From assembly GCF_904848165.1 (NCBI RefSeq), contig NZ_LR884459.1, forward strand, positions 3,348,001 through 3,412,000: a stretch of 64,000 bases of DNA, given 5' to 3'. The translations under genes were made by a program, and so were the position numbers. Shown one piece after another: positions 46,765-55,410 of this stretch (position 1 is its first letter; the number at the start of each line of letters is the position of its first letter). Source of the DNA: Psychrobacter arenosus. Lineage in GTDB: Bacteria > Pseudomonadota > Gammaproteobacteria > Pseudomonadales > Moraxellaceae. The notes under the pieces were generated by a model. That model saw only the letters and a program-made list of their open reading frames with translations, did no database searches and had not been told where the DNA came from.

Positions 46765-48003
46765 CTAAGCACGAAAGTAAGTCCTTTTGCAAGTCCAAAC
46801 CACGCTTAAGCCCAATAATGACAGCAGCATCACTGCCCAAGGTAAGGACATCGCGCCCATATTTTGTAGTAATACTGCACCAAATACACCCGCTGCGGCA
46901 ATAGCCAAGTTAAAGATAGTCACAAACATCGACTGCGCCACATCGGCATTGTCACCCGCAGCACCAGCCAAAGCGGTAAGCAGCAGTGTAGGTGCGCCGC
47001 CAAAGGTCAGTCCCCAAATAGCGATACCAATGATGACGCTAATAGTAGAGCCGCCCGCTATACCCAGTAGTAAAGCCGCTATAGCAAACAGACTTAAACT
47101 GGCTAGCATCAGCACCTGCAAAAAGCGATCTATTAGCAAACCAGTGAGCCAAATACCGGCAATGGCAGACACGCCAAACAGCAGTAGTAAGGCATCGACA
47201 CGATGCGCCAACCCGACCGAGCTTAAGAAAGGCTCAATATAGGTATACAAAGTATTGTGTGCCAAAATCCAAATAAATAGCGTTACTAGCGCAGGGCGAA
47301 TACCGGGAATCACAAAGATACGCCAAACGGAAATACGCTGCTCCTCGGACTGGCCTTTAAAGTCAGGGATGGTCAAGACGATCCAGACGAGCAGCAATAG
47401 GGTCAGCGCCGACATAATCCAAAAGACACCGCGCCAATCAAATAAAATACCGAGCCAAGTACCTAGGGGTACGCCAATCGCCAGAGCAATAGGTTGGCCG
47501 ACTCCTGCGACTGCTAAAGCCCGTCCGCGCAAGTGATCGGGTACTAAGCGTAAGACATAACCGGGGAATAGCCCCCAGATCACTCCTGCTGCCATACCAG
47601 CGGCAAAGCGTGCGCCAATAATAACCCCATAGTGACTGGCTAATGAGGTGATGATATTAAACAATAATAGGCTACCAACGGCGGTCAAAAATAGGGTGCG
47701 GCGGTGCCAACTGCGGGTAGCTGCAATGATGGGAATAGCGGCGAGCACTGAGCCTAGCGCATAAAAAGTAACTAATTGCCCGGCCAAGGCCTTAGACACG
47801 CCTAAAGACTCACTGATTTGCGGTAGCAGTCCGGCGGGGATAGTCTCGGTCATGATGGTGAGGAAACCAGCAAGGGTAAAGACGAGCAGTTTCCAGATGG
47901 GCAAGCCTGCATTAGGGTCAGGCGTAAATTCGGTAGAGTCTAGCGAGGGGGTTGAGGTAGTCATAATAATAGCTTTTAAAAACAAGCGCGGATTGTATAG
48001 CAT
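46765..48003 (-). CDS. MFS transporter, sugar/drug efflux (AraJ/SotB-like)
   Basis: A 412-aa major-facilitator protein with 12 hydrophobic segments. FLTIMTETIPAGLLPQI in helix 1 and the RSWHRRTLF loop between helices 2 and 3 resemble the DHA1-type AraJ/SotB exporters. Two starts are possible: ATG 48003 (AAAGG site) and ATG 47964 (MTTSTPSL, no clear site). It lies alone, convergent with the acylase gene and divergent from the enoyl-CoA hydratase homologue. The substrate is unknown. Confidence 0.82.
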   Translation of the reverse strand: MLYNPRLFLKAIIMTTSTPSLDSTEFTPDPNAGLPIWKLLVFTLAGFLTIMTETIPAGLLPQISESLGVSKALAGQLVTFYALGSVLAAIPIIAATRSWHRRTLFLTAVGSLLLFNIITSLASHYGVIIGARFAAGMAAGVIWGLFPGYVLRLVPDHLRGRALAVAGVGQPIALAIGVPLGTWLGILFDWRGVFWIMSALTLLLLVWIVLTIPDFKGQSEEQRISVWRIFVIPGIRPALVTLFIWILAHNTLYTYIEPFLSSVGLAHRVDALLLLFGVSAIAGIWLTGLLIDRFLQVLMLASLSLFAIAALLLGIAGGSTISVIIGIAIWGLTFGGAPTLLLTALAGAAGDNADVAQSMFVTIFNLAIAAAGVFGAVLLQNMGAMSLPWAVMLLSLLGLSVVWTCKRTYFRA

Positions 48004-48178
48004 CTGGCCTTTGCATTCCGTTACTGATGGTTAACTTTGGGGAGAGATGCACAAATTTTACTAAGTTTTTTAATTAGTGCTTTTGGTGCTTATAGCAGCC
48101 ACTTGCTAGCCCAAAACTATATAACTGCTATACTATAAAAATACTCCAGATTTCACTAACCCTCGTTAAGGATGACGA

Positions 48179-49033
48179 ATGACTATGCCAAACTCTACTA
48201 CCGTAGCTGCTCCAAATTCCACGCCCGTATCTACACCGACTCCAATTGATAATGCCGACCAGCCTTTGGTCATCAAAGAGCATAACGACCAAGTCGTGAC
48301 CCTCACGTTAAACCAACCCAAACAGTTTAATGCGCTGTCCGTCGATGTCTTAGCCGCCTTGCAAACTGAGCTAGATACTATCGCTGCTGATAGCGGAGTA
48401 CGAGTGGTCGTGATTCAAGCCAATGGCAAAGCTTTTTGTGCTGGGCATAATTTGAAAGAGATGCGCGCGAACCCCGACCGAGCTTTTCAGGATGCCTTAT
48501 TTGATCAATGCAGCCAAATGATGCTCACCATTAACCGCATGCCGCAAGTAGTCATCGCTAAAGTGCAAGGGATCGCCACTGCTGCCGGTTGTCAGTTGGT
48601 CGCGGCTTGTGATTTAGCAGTAGCTGCCGATAGCGCCAAGTTTGCCACTTCCGGTATCAATGTTGGGCTGTTTTGTTCTACGCCAGCCGTCGCGGTCAGT
48701 CGCAATTTATCCCGAAAAAAAGCCTTTGAAATGCTTATCACGGGCGAGTTCATCGATGCTCAAGAAGCTATGCAGCAAGGGTTAATTAATCGCATAGCGC
48801 CTGCTGAGCAATTGGGCGCTACGCTACAGAATTTAGTCGATGCTATTGTCTCGAAATCGCCTGTGGCAGTAACTACTGGCAAGCAAATGTTCTATCAACA
48901 ATTGGATATGAGCTTACCAGACGCTTATGACTTTGCTAGGGAAGTGATGGTAGAGAATATGATGGCAGACGATGTGGCTGAGGGCATTGATGCCTTTATT
49001 GCTAAGCGACCTGCGGTTTGGACAGGGCGTTAA
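48179..49033 (+). CDS. Enoyl-CoA hydratase/isomerase family protein, ECHDC3-like
   Basis: A 284-aa crotonase-fold protein with a Thr/Pro/Asn-rich N-terminal extension of ~30 residues. The oxyanion-hole blocks GKAFCAGHNLKEM and GIATAAGCQLVAACD are present. The segment GINVGLFCSTPAVAVSR replaces the usual PEI-GxxPGAGGTQR block, so the standard second catalytic Glu is missing. This pattern matches the ECHDC3 branch, whose reaction is uncertain. An AAGGATGACGA site precedes the start. It is monocistronic, with a terminator after it. Confidence 0.8.
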   Translation: MTMPNSTTVAAPNSTPVSTPTPIDNADQPLVIKEHNDQVVTLTLNQPKQFNALSVDVLAALQTELDTIAADSGVRVVVIQANGKAFCAGHNLKEMRANPDRAFQDALFDQCSQMMLTINRMPQVVIAKVQGIATAAGCQLVAACDLAVAADSAKFATSGINVGLFCSTPAVAVSRNLSRKKAFEMLITGEFIDAQEAMQQGLINRIAPAEQLGATLQNLVDAIVSKSPVAVTTGKQMFYQQLDMSLPDAYDFAREVMVENMMADDVAEGIDAFIAKRPAVWTGR

Positions 49034-49094
49034 GTTAGACTTTGGCTCGATTAGTACTGTCTTGGATAATTAACGAATAATATTCTTAGTAGTG

Positions 49095-49135
49095 AAAAAT
49101 GACACTGAGCCGACTGGGTTTAGGGTCATTTTTTT
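49095..49135 (+). terminator. Rho-independent terminator after the ECHDC3-like gene
   Basis: AAAAATGAC...GTCATTTTTTT forms the outer stem, and TGAGCC/GGGTTTA extends it with wobble pairs. A T tract follows. The remaining ~200 bp to the next gene shows nothing further. Confidence 0.85.
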
Positions 49136-49343
49136 ACATGAAAAGTTGTATATAGGCTTATTTTACAGGCACTGCATAATGAAAAAATTCTCTAAGTAAA
49201 TAATAGGTTGGAGGTGGTGTTCATATTTGCTTAATATCAGCTTAAATAATAAGTAATTCCAGTATAGACGATACAGCGTTTAAGCTTTGTCGCTATGGGT
49301 TCAATGATTGACCCTTATTCGTCTACTACAAGGAATGTTTTTC

Positions 49344-50726
49344 ATGACCACGCCTTCTGAATTTCAATCAGAGCACCCTGCTAAAGATCAGGCTCGCGGA
49401 CTCCTTATTATTGCTATTGCCGCCATTGCTGCTGTGGCCCTTTGGCAGTTTTTACCTTTCGCTGATGATGCCAATAAAGGCTTAGCACTATTGGTTTTTG
49501 TGGCCGTACTTTGGCTGACAGAAGCGGTTCATACTACCATCACAGCTATCATGATTCCCGTGCTAGGGGTGGTCATCAGCATTCCCAATGTCGATACCAA
49601 AGTCGCCTTTGCCTCTTTTGCCAATCCTATTATCTTTCTATTCTTTGGGGGCTTTGCCTTAGCAGCGGCCCTACAAGTCCAGCGAATGGACAAAAAAATA
49701 GCCCTATGGTTGATTAAAGTGGCTAAGGGAAACTTTGCCCTGGTCGTTTTCTCAATATTCATTGCCACAGCTTTTCTCTCTATGTGGATATCGAATACAG
49801 CTACTACAGCAATGATGTTGCCATTGGTCGTGGGGATTATGGCTAGTGTGGACAGAGTTAAAGAGCGCAATACCTTCGTCTTTGTGTTGTTAGGGCTTTG
49901 CTATTCTGCTGCTATTGGCGGTATTGGTACTATCGTAGGCACACCGCCGAATGCCATTACAGCGCATGCGTTAGGGCTGGATTTTGCCGGATGGATGAAA
50001 GTCGCCGGCCCATTTATGCTGATTATGTTCCCAATCATGCTCGGTATTCTTTACGTAATCTTTAAGCCCAATTTAAAGATTACTATGGCCAATGTAGAAG
50101 AAGATATTCCTTGGACCCTGAAACGTAAAATGACCATGATAGTTTTTGCTATCACCGCTTTATCGTGGATATTCAGTAGCTTTATTGCCCAATATACCGG
50201 CTTGTCGGACGTCGATACTATCATCGCGGTCACTGCGGCAATTGCGGTAGGGGTCCTAGGATTGGCCAGCTGGCAGGAAATTTCTGATAATACCGATTGG
50301 GGCATTTTAATGCTGTTTGGTGGAGGGATTACTTTAAGTGCGATTCTAAGTAATTCAGGGGCCTCATTAGTATTAGGTGAGTTTATCGCCCAACTATTAA
50401 ATGGCTCATCGACCATCGTAATTATCTCGGTAGTAGGCCTGTTTATCGTTTTCTTAACCGAATTTAGCAGTAATACCGCCAGTGCTGCGTTATTGGTGCC
50501 GGTATTTTCGGGTATCGCCGAGCAGATGGGTATTCCGCAAGCCACCCTTGTGATGACCATCGGTTTGGGGGTGTCTATGGCCTTTATGATGCCAGTCGCT
50601 ACGCCGCCAAACGCCATCGTCATGGGCTCAGGGTTGATCAAACAACGCGAAATGATGAAGGCAGGATTCTGGTTAAATATTGTAGGGGTAATTACCTTAG
50701 TCGCTTATATTAAGCTTTGGATTTAA
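49344..50726 (+). CDS. DASS/SLC13-family sodium:dicarboxylate symporter
   Basis: From ATG 49344 (AAGGAATG site) this is a 460-aa membrane protein with about 11 segments. It carries the two family motifs: SNTATTAMMLP with GTIVGTPPNAI in the first half, and SSNTASAALLVPV with VATPPNAIVMGSGLI in the second. It imports di- or tricarboxylates with Na+. Proximity to the LysR gene and the itaconate-type operon suggests it imports itaconate or a related C4-C5 dicarboxylate. That assignment is inferred. Confidence 0.85.
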   Translation: MTTPSEFQSEHPAKDQARGLLIIAIAAIAAVALWQFLPFADDANKGLALLVFVAVLWLTEAVHTTITAIMIPVLGVVISIPNVDTKVAFASFANPIIFLFFGGFALAAALQVQRMDKKIALWLIKVAKGNFALVVFSIFIATAFLSMWISNTATTAMMLPLVVGIMASVDRVKERNTFVFVLLGLCYSAAIGGIGTIVGTPPNAITAHALGLDFAGWMKVAGPFMLIMFPIMLGILYVIFKPNLKITMANVEEDIPWTLKRKMTMIVFAITALSWIFSSFIAQYTGLSDVDTIIAVTAAIAVGVLGLASWQEISDNTDWGILMLFGGGITLSAILSNSGASLVLGEFIAQLLNGSSTIVIISVVGLFIVFLTEFSSNTASAALLVPVFSGIAEQMGIPQATLVMTIGLGVSMAFMMPVATPPNAIVMGSGLIKQREMMKAGFWLNIVGVITLVAYIKLWI

Positions 50727-50794
50727 TGCAACGTTTGCGTTATTAATGATATTACAGGCTTGCTTTATTCTCTTCTTTTTTACTCTGCTTTGCA

Positions 50795-50821
50795 GCCCTA
50801 CAAGCCCTACAAGCCCTATTG
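50795..50821. repeat. Short GCCCTACAA tandem repeat at a gene end
   Basis: Two perfect 9-bp units (50795-50803, 50804-50812) and a third diverged unit run into the stop codon of the LysR gene. It lies between the convergent DASS and LysR genes. Confidence 0.7.
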
Positions 50822-51730
50822 CTTCATAGCGAAGTAGGGGGCTTGGTAAGCGGCCAAAATCTCTTGTACTAAAGCTTGGGCTACCGGTTCAAGCTTTTTG
50901 TAGTCCTGCACAACAATACTGCGTTTGCGCTCTGCCCAAGTCTCATCAAGTGGAATCTGTTGAATATCCATAGTTTGCTGATGACGGTTGGCAAAAGATT
51001 CAGGAACGATGCTGATACCCACGCCTGCCTCAACCATACGACACACCGACTCAAACCCTGAGACATTCACACGAGTGTCAAGCGTCACGCCCATATGAGA
51101 TTGTAAATTCGCCAGAAAATCTCCCAATGTGCTGCCGCTATGAAAACCAATATAGGCATGGCTGAGCGTGTCAGTGAACTTGAGCTGCTGCATCTTGGTC
51201 AACGGGTGATTCAAAGGGGTAATGACAGTGAGACGATCGGTACTAAAGTGAATGACTTCAATAGACTCGGCCATGACTGGACCCGAAAGAATGCCGATAT
51301 CAGTCGTGCCGCTCACAACACCGCGAATAATTTCTTTGGTTAAGCGCTCTTGTAAATCAATCGTCACGTCAGGGCGCTGGATGAGGAAGTCCGCTAATAT
51401 TTCGGGGAGAAAGTCTGTAACGGCAGTGGTGTTGGCATAAATACGCACATGACCAGTAGCATCCGTACGGAATTTTGAAAAGCTGTTTTTGACCTGTTGA
51501 ATCTGCCCAAGGATACTGCGGGCATGAGTGAGCAGCTTAAGACCGTCATCGGTCAGTTGCATGCCTTTATTGTGTCGATAAAATAAACGCGTGTCTAGCT
51601 GAGCCTCTAACTTTTTAATACGTGTGCTAGCAGCCGCTGGGGAGATAAAGGCCTTTTTGGCTGCTTGCGTTAGGCTAGGAGACTCTGCAATGGCGCAAAA
51701 AAGTTGTAAATCAACAATATCGAAATGCAT
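50816..51730 (-). CDS. LysR-family regulator, probable itaconate-operon activator (RipR-like)
   Basis: A 304-aa LysR protein. The winged helix-turn-helix (LQLFCAIAESPSLTQAAKKAFISPAAASTRIKKLE) covers residues ~8-42, and a periplasmic-binding-like effector domain follows (FHSGSTLGDFL, VEAGVGISIVPES). It is divergent from the ich-ict-ccl-like operon, the usual place of RipR. Regulation of that operon, probably in response to itaconate or an itaconyl intermediate, is inferred from position. Confidence 0.85.
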   Translation of the reverse strand: MHFDIVDLQLFCAIAESPSLTQAAKKAFISPAAASTRIKKLEAQLDTRLFYRHNKGMQLTDDGLKLLTHARSILGQIQQVKNSFSKFRTDATGHVRIYANTTAVTDFLPEILADFLIQRPDVTIDLQERLTKEIIRGVVSGTTDIGILSGPVMAESIEVIHFSTDRLTVITPLNHPLTKMQQLKFTDTLSHAYIGFHSGSTLGDFLANLQSHMGVTLDTRVNVSGFESVCRMVEAGVGISIVPESFANRHQQTMDIQQIPLDETWAERKRSIVVQDYKKLEPVAQALVQEILAAYQAPYFAMKQ

Positions 51731-51787
51731 GAGTCCAGCTCCTAAGAAGTATAAATCACTATAGTCCTTGGATTACTGAAAATCAAT

Positions 51788-51805
51788 ATCAGCTGTAGCG
51801 CTGAT
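51788..51805. promoter_or_regulatory. Candidate LysR operator ATCAGC-N6-GCTGAT
   Basis: A perfect 6-6-6 inverted repeat lies about 58 bp upstream of the LysR start and about 219 bp upstream of the itaconyl-CoA hydratase gene. It is the clearest dyad in this 293-bp divergent region. The rest of the region shows no gene. Confidence 0.45.
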
Positions 51806-52023
51806 TCCTTCATTGTTCTTATTGCTCACCCAGCTATTGGCATTAATAAAATCTGAACGCCATATTAATGAATCAATGATTTGCGGCTGTCCAGTCTTTA
51901 CCCATAATAGCTTCATTGCTGCTTAACACTGACTTGGCATTTTATGAGCTTAGCTCGCCCAGTTAGCCTGTCAATTAGCCCCTCTAGTTTGTAGGTGTTT
52001 ATCTAATAGGTAAGGGAAATACA

Positions 52024-52866
52024 ATGAAAACTGCTGCTAATTCAGATATTAATATTACCGAGTGGATTGGTAACCATGAGCGTAAACAAGACATTATTTG
52101 TGAAACGCTAGTCCGTCGCATGGCCGCCACTTTAGGTGTGATTGCTCCAAAAGCGGGCGAGCCATTACCAGCCTTATGGCACTGGATGTTCTTCCAACCT
52201 GAATACTCTGCTACCGACTTAGGAATCGATGGCCATCCTCAATTGGGCGGGTTTATGCCCCCTGCATTAGGACGGAATCGCATGTGGGCGGGCGGCAGTC
52301 TAGAGTTTGCTCAGCCTCTGACAGTCGGCGAAGTGGCCACTTGTGACTCTACTATTGAAGATGTGGTAGAAAAGCAAGGCTCTACTGGCTCTTTAGTGTT
52401 TGTAACCGTGCGCCATGATTACACCCAAGCAGGCCAGCATAAATTTACCGAGCGCCAAAATATTGTTTATCGCCTCCCTACGCCGCCCAAAAGTACCTCT
52501 GCTGCCGCTCCTACCGCGCAGTGGTCACAATGTCTTATCCCCGACGCTACATTATTATTCCGCTATTCAGCCGTGACTTTTAATGGTCATCGCATTCATT
52601 ACGATCATCCTTATGTCACTGACACAGAAGGCTATGACAATCTCGTCATTCATGGCCCATTAATGGCCACTTTAGTGCTGCACGGTTGTCTCAAAGCCAA
52701 TTCCGATAAAACAATAACCAGCTTTAAATATCGTGGCGTGCGACCCGTAACGCTAGGCAATGAAATTTGTGTGGCAGGCCGACTGGTTGATAGCAGCCAA
52801 GCTGAAGTTTGGATTAGTAATTCTGATGGCTTGATTCAACAAGGGTCAGTGGTGTTTGCCGACTAG
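52024..52866 (+). CDS. ich: MaoC/HTD2-like hydratase, probable itaconyl-CoA hydratase
   Basis: A 280-aa double-hotdog protein of the FAS1-like dehydratase/mesaconyl-C4-CoA hydratase group. The C-terminal hotdog has the hydratase-2 catalytic pair in FNGHRIHYDHPY (Asp/His), followed by GYDNLVIHGPLMATL. In itaconate degradation Ich hydrates itaconyl-CoA to (S)-citramalyl-CoA. The gene order LysR-(divergent)-ich-acyl-CoA dehydrogenase-CoA transferase-CitE matches that pathway in Pseudomonas. Mesaconyl-CoA hydration is the alternative. An AGGTAAGGGA site precedes the ATG. Confidence 0.78.
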   Translation: MKTAANSDINITEWIGNHERKQDIICETLVRRMAATLGVIAPKAGEPLPALWHWMFFQPEYSATDLGIDGHPQLGGFMPPALGRNRMWAGGSLEFAQPLTVGEVATCDSTIEDVVEKQGSTGSLVFVTVRHDYTQAGQHKFTERQNIVYRLPTPPKSTSAAAPTAQWSQCLIPDATLLFRYSAVTFNGHRIHYDHPYVTDTEGYDNLVIHGPLMATLVLHGCLKANSDKTITSFKYRGVRPVTLGNEICVAGRLVDSSQAEVWISNSDGLIQQGSVVFAD

Positions 52867-52957
52867 TCGCAAGCCACTACAGCTCCTATATCTCATATCC
52901 ATTTTTAAACCCTACCATTATTTAATTATTATTTACGGTAACCGTAAGGAGTTTCTC

Positions 52958-54124
52958 ATGACTACTGAACAAAACGACCACCTCAACACCATTAGAGACG
53001 GTATCAAAGGCTTAATGTCTAATTTTGACAGCGAATATTGGCGCAATCTTGATGCTACCAAAGGCTTTCCTGATGCGTTCGTCAAAGCGCTTAGCGAAGA
53101 TGGTTGGTTATCAGCGCTAGTACCTGAAGAGTACGGTGGCTCAGGGTTAGGTCTAGCCGAAGCCTCGGTCATTATGGAAGAGATTAACCATTGTGGGGGT
53201 AATGCCGGCACCGTACATGGCCAGATGTATAACCTATTTACTTTAGTCAAGCATGGTACGGACGAGCAAAAGAAACGCTACCTACCAAAATTAGCCTCAG
53301 GGGAGCTGCGCCTACAGTCGATGGCCGTCACTGAACCTACTAGTGGTACTGAGACCACCGCCATTACGACAACTGCAGTCAAAAAAGGCAATAAATATAT
53401 CGTTAATGGGCAAAAGGTGTGGATCTCACGGGTACAACATTCTGACTTGATGATTCTATTGGCCAGAACCACGCCGCTATCAGAAGTCAGCAAAAAAGTA
53501 GATGGTATGTCGATATTTTTGATTGATTTGCATGAGGCTATTGGCAATGGTTTGACCGTACGCAGTATTGACAACATGGTCAACCATGAGACCAATGAGC
53601 TGTTCTTTGACAACCTAGAGATACCAGAAGAAAACTTGATGGGCGAGGAGGGTAAAGGCTTCCGTTATATCTTGAGTGGTCTGAATGCTGAACGTACGCT
53701 CATCGCTGCAGAATGTATTGGCGATGGCCGTTGGTTTATTGAGCAAGCCAGCCGTTATGCCAATGACCGTGAAGTGTTTGGTCGCCCTATTGGCAAAAAC
53801 CAAGGTATTCAATTCCCAATCGCAGAGGCGCACATCGAAGTACAAGCGGCAGACTTAATGCGTTGGAAAGCTTGTGAAGATTATGACAAAGGCAGTGATC
53901 AAGCGGGGGCGTCAGCTAATATGGCCAAATATCTGGCAGCGAAGGCTTCTTGGGAGGCGGCAAACAGCTGCTTACAAACCTTTGGCGGCTTTGGTTTTGC
54001 CAACGAATACGATATCGAGCGTAAATTCCGCGAAACTCGGCTCTATCAAGTGGCGCCCATCTCAACCAACTTAATCTTATCTTACATTGGTGAAAAAGTA
54101 TTGGGTATGCCTAGAAGCTTTTAA
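52958..54124 (+). CDS. Acyl-CoA dehydrogenase homologue of the itaconate operon
   Basis: From ATG 52958 (GTAAGGAG site) this is a 388-aa acyl-CoA dehydrogenase fold protein. SMAVTEPTSGTETTAI is the FAD/substrate block and QTFGGFGFANEYDIERKFRETRLYQ the C-terminal helical block. Where most members have the catalytic YEG(T/S) segment, this protein reads VAPISTNLI, so the usual Glu base is absent. Its place between the hydratase and CoA-transferase genes parallels PA0879 of Pseudomonas aeruginosa. The function in the pathway is not known. Confidence 0.8.
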   Translation: MTTEQNDHLNTIRDGIKGLMSNFDSEYWRNLDATKGFPDAFVKALSEDGWLSALVPEEYGGSGLGLAEASVIMEEINHCGGNAGTVHGQMYNLFTLVKHGTDEQKKRYLPKLASGELRLQSMAVTEPTSGTETTAITTTAVKKGNKYIVNGQKVWISRVQHSDLMILLARTTPLSEVSKKVDGMSIFLIDLHEAIGNGLTVRSIDNMVNHETNELFFDNLEIPEENLMGEEGKGFRYILSGLNAERTLIAAECIGDGRWFIEQASRYANDREVFGRPIGKNQGIQFPIAEAHIEVQAADLMRWKACEDYDKGSDQAGASANMAKYLAAKASWEAANSCLQTFGGFGFANEYDIERKFRETRLYQVAPISTNLILSYIGEKVLGMPRSF

Positions 54125-54185
54125 GGCACGCTATCCCGCTTATATTCAATATATGGAAAGCCACAGCATTAAAATGGAACCGATT

Positions 54186-55343
54186 ATGACTACCCACACC
54201 AAGCATAAACCGCCTTTAGATGGCATTACAGTCCTCAGTTTGGAGCACGCTATTGCTGCACCATTTTGCACCCGACAGTTGGCCGACTTGGGAGCGCGAG
54301 TGATCAAAGTTGAGCGCCCAGCAGTAGGGGACTTTGCGAGAAACTATGATGAGCGTGTGGACGGTCTGGCTTCGCATTTTGTCTGGGCTAATCGCGGCAA
54401 AGAGAGCTTTGCTTTAGATTTAAAATCTCCAGACGCACAGCCCATCCTAAATGAACTGTTGGCACAAGCGGATGTTTTGGTGCAGAATTTAGCCCCTGGT
54501 GCTAGTGCGCGCTTGGGCCTGAGCTATGCAGAGCTGCACGAGCAATATCCGCAATTAATCGTCTGTGATATTTCTGGCTATGGTATGAGTGGGCCTTATG
54601 AGCACAAAAAGGCCTACGACTTATTGATTCAAAGCGAGAGTGGTTTATTATCGGTGACAGGTGACCAAGATCGTATGGCCAAAGTTGGTATTTCTATCGC
54701 AGATATTTGTGCGGGAATGTATGCCTACTCTTCAATCTTAGCCGCGTTACGACTGCGTGATCAAACGGGGACAGGCAGCCAAATCGATGTGTCGATGCTC
54801 GAGTCGTTAGTCGAGTGGATGGGTTTTCCACTTTATTATAGTTATCAAGGGGCCAGTGCACCGACCCGCAATGGCGATTCGCATGCTACTATCTATCCAT
54901 ATGGGTCGTTTGTCGCGGTGGATGGCTCGGTTATGTTTGGACTACAAAATGAGCGTGAGTGGGTCAGCTTCTGTGAGCAGGTATTACAGGAGGCTAGATT
55001 GGCCACGGATGAGCGTTTTAGCAAAAATAGCCTAAGGGTACAAAATCGTGACGTGCTAAAAGGCATTATTGAAGATAAATTTGCTTCACTAACCAAGTCA
55101 CAAGTGACCGAGCGCCTAGATACTGCACAGATTGCCAATGCCCAAGTGAATGAAATGCAAGACGTATGGGCGCACCTGCAACTGCAAGCGCGCGACCGTT
55201 GGCGCACTATTAACAGTGGGGCAGGCGTGCTACCGGCTATGTTGCCTCCGGGTGTGAATAGCCATTTTGACTATGTTATGGGCGATGTGCCTGCGTTGGG
55301 AGAGCATACCCAAGCTATTTTACAAGAATTGGGGTTTGCGTAA
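54186..55343 (+). CDS. ict: Class III CoA-transferase, probable succinyl-CoA:itaconate CoA-transferase
   Basis: A 385-aa CaiB/BaiF-family transferase from ATG 54186 (ATG 54174 and 54153 are also in frame). LSLEHAIAAPFCTRQLADLGA opens the fold. GRGKESF-like NRGKESFALDLKS and the catalytic Asp in KKAYDLLIQSESG are present. In the itaconate pathway it moves CoA from succinyl-CoA to itaconate. Position between the dehydrogenase homologue and the CitE-like lyase supports this. Other dicarboxylates such as mesaconate are possible. Confidence 0.78.
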   Translation: MTTHTKHKPPLDGITVLSLEHAIAAPFCTRQLADLGARVIKVERPAVGDFARNYDERVDGLASHFVWANRGKESFALDLKSPDAQPILNELLAQADVLVQNLAPGASARLGLSYAELHEQYPQLIVCDISGYGMSGPYEHKKAYDLLIQSESGLLSVTGDQDRMAKVGISIADICAGMYAYSSILAALRLRDQTGTGSQIDVSMLESLVEWMGFPLYYSYQGASAPTRNGDSHATIYPYGSFVAVDGSVMFGLQNEREWVSFCEQVLQEARLATDERFSKNSLRVQNRDVLKGIIEDKFASLTKSQVTERLDTAQIANAQVNEMQDVWAHLQLQARDRWRTINSGAGVLPAMLPPGVNSHFDYVMGDVPALGEHTQAILQELGFA

Positions 55344-55410
55344 GCATAAAGGCTGCTAAAGTTAGGCGATGAGCAAGACTGACTCTTGAATGGTTAAGGA
55401 TAAAAACAGG

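Noticed and set aside
50051..50641. 196-aa ORF on the minus strand
   Set aside because: It is a shadow of the DASS transporter, which has complete family motifs on the plus strand.
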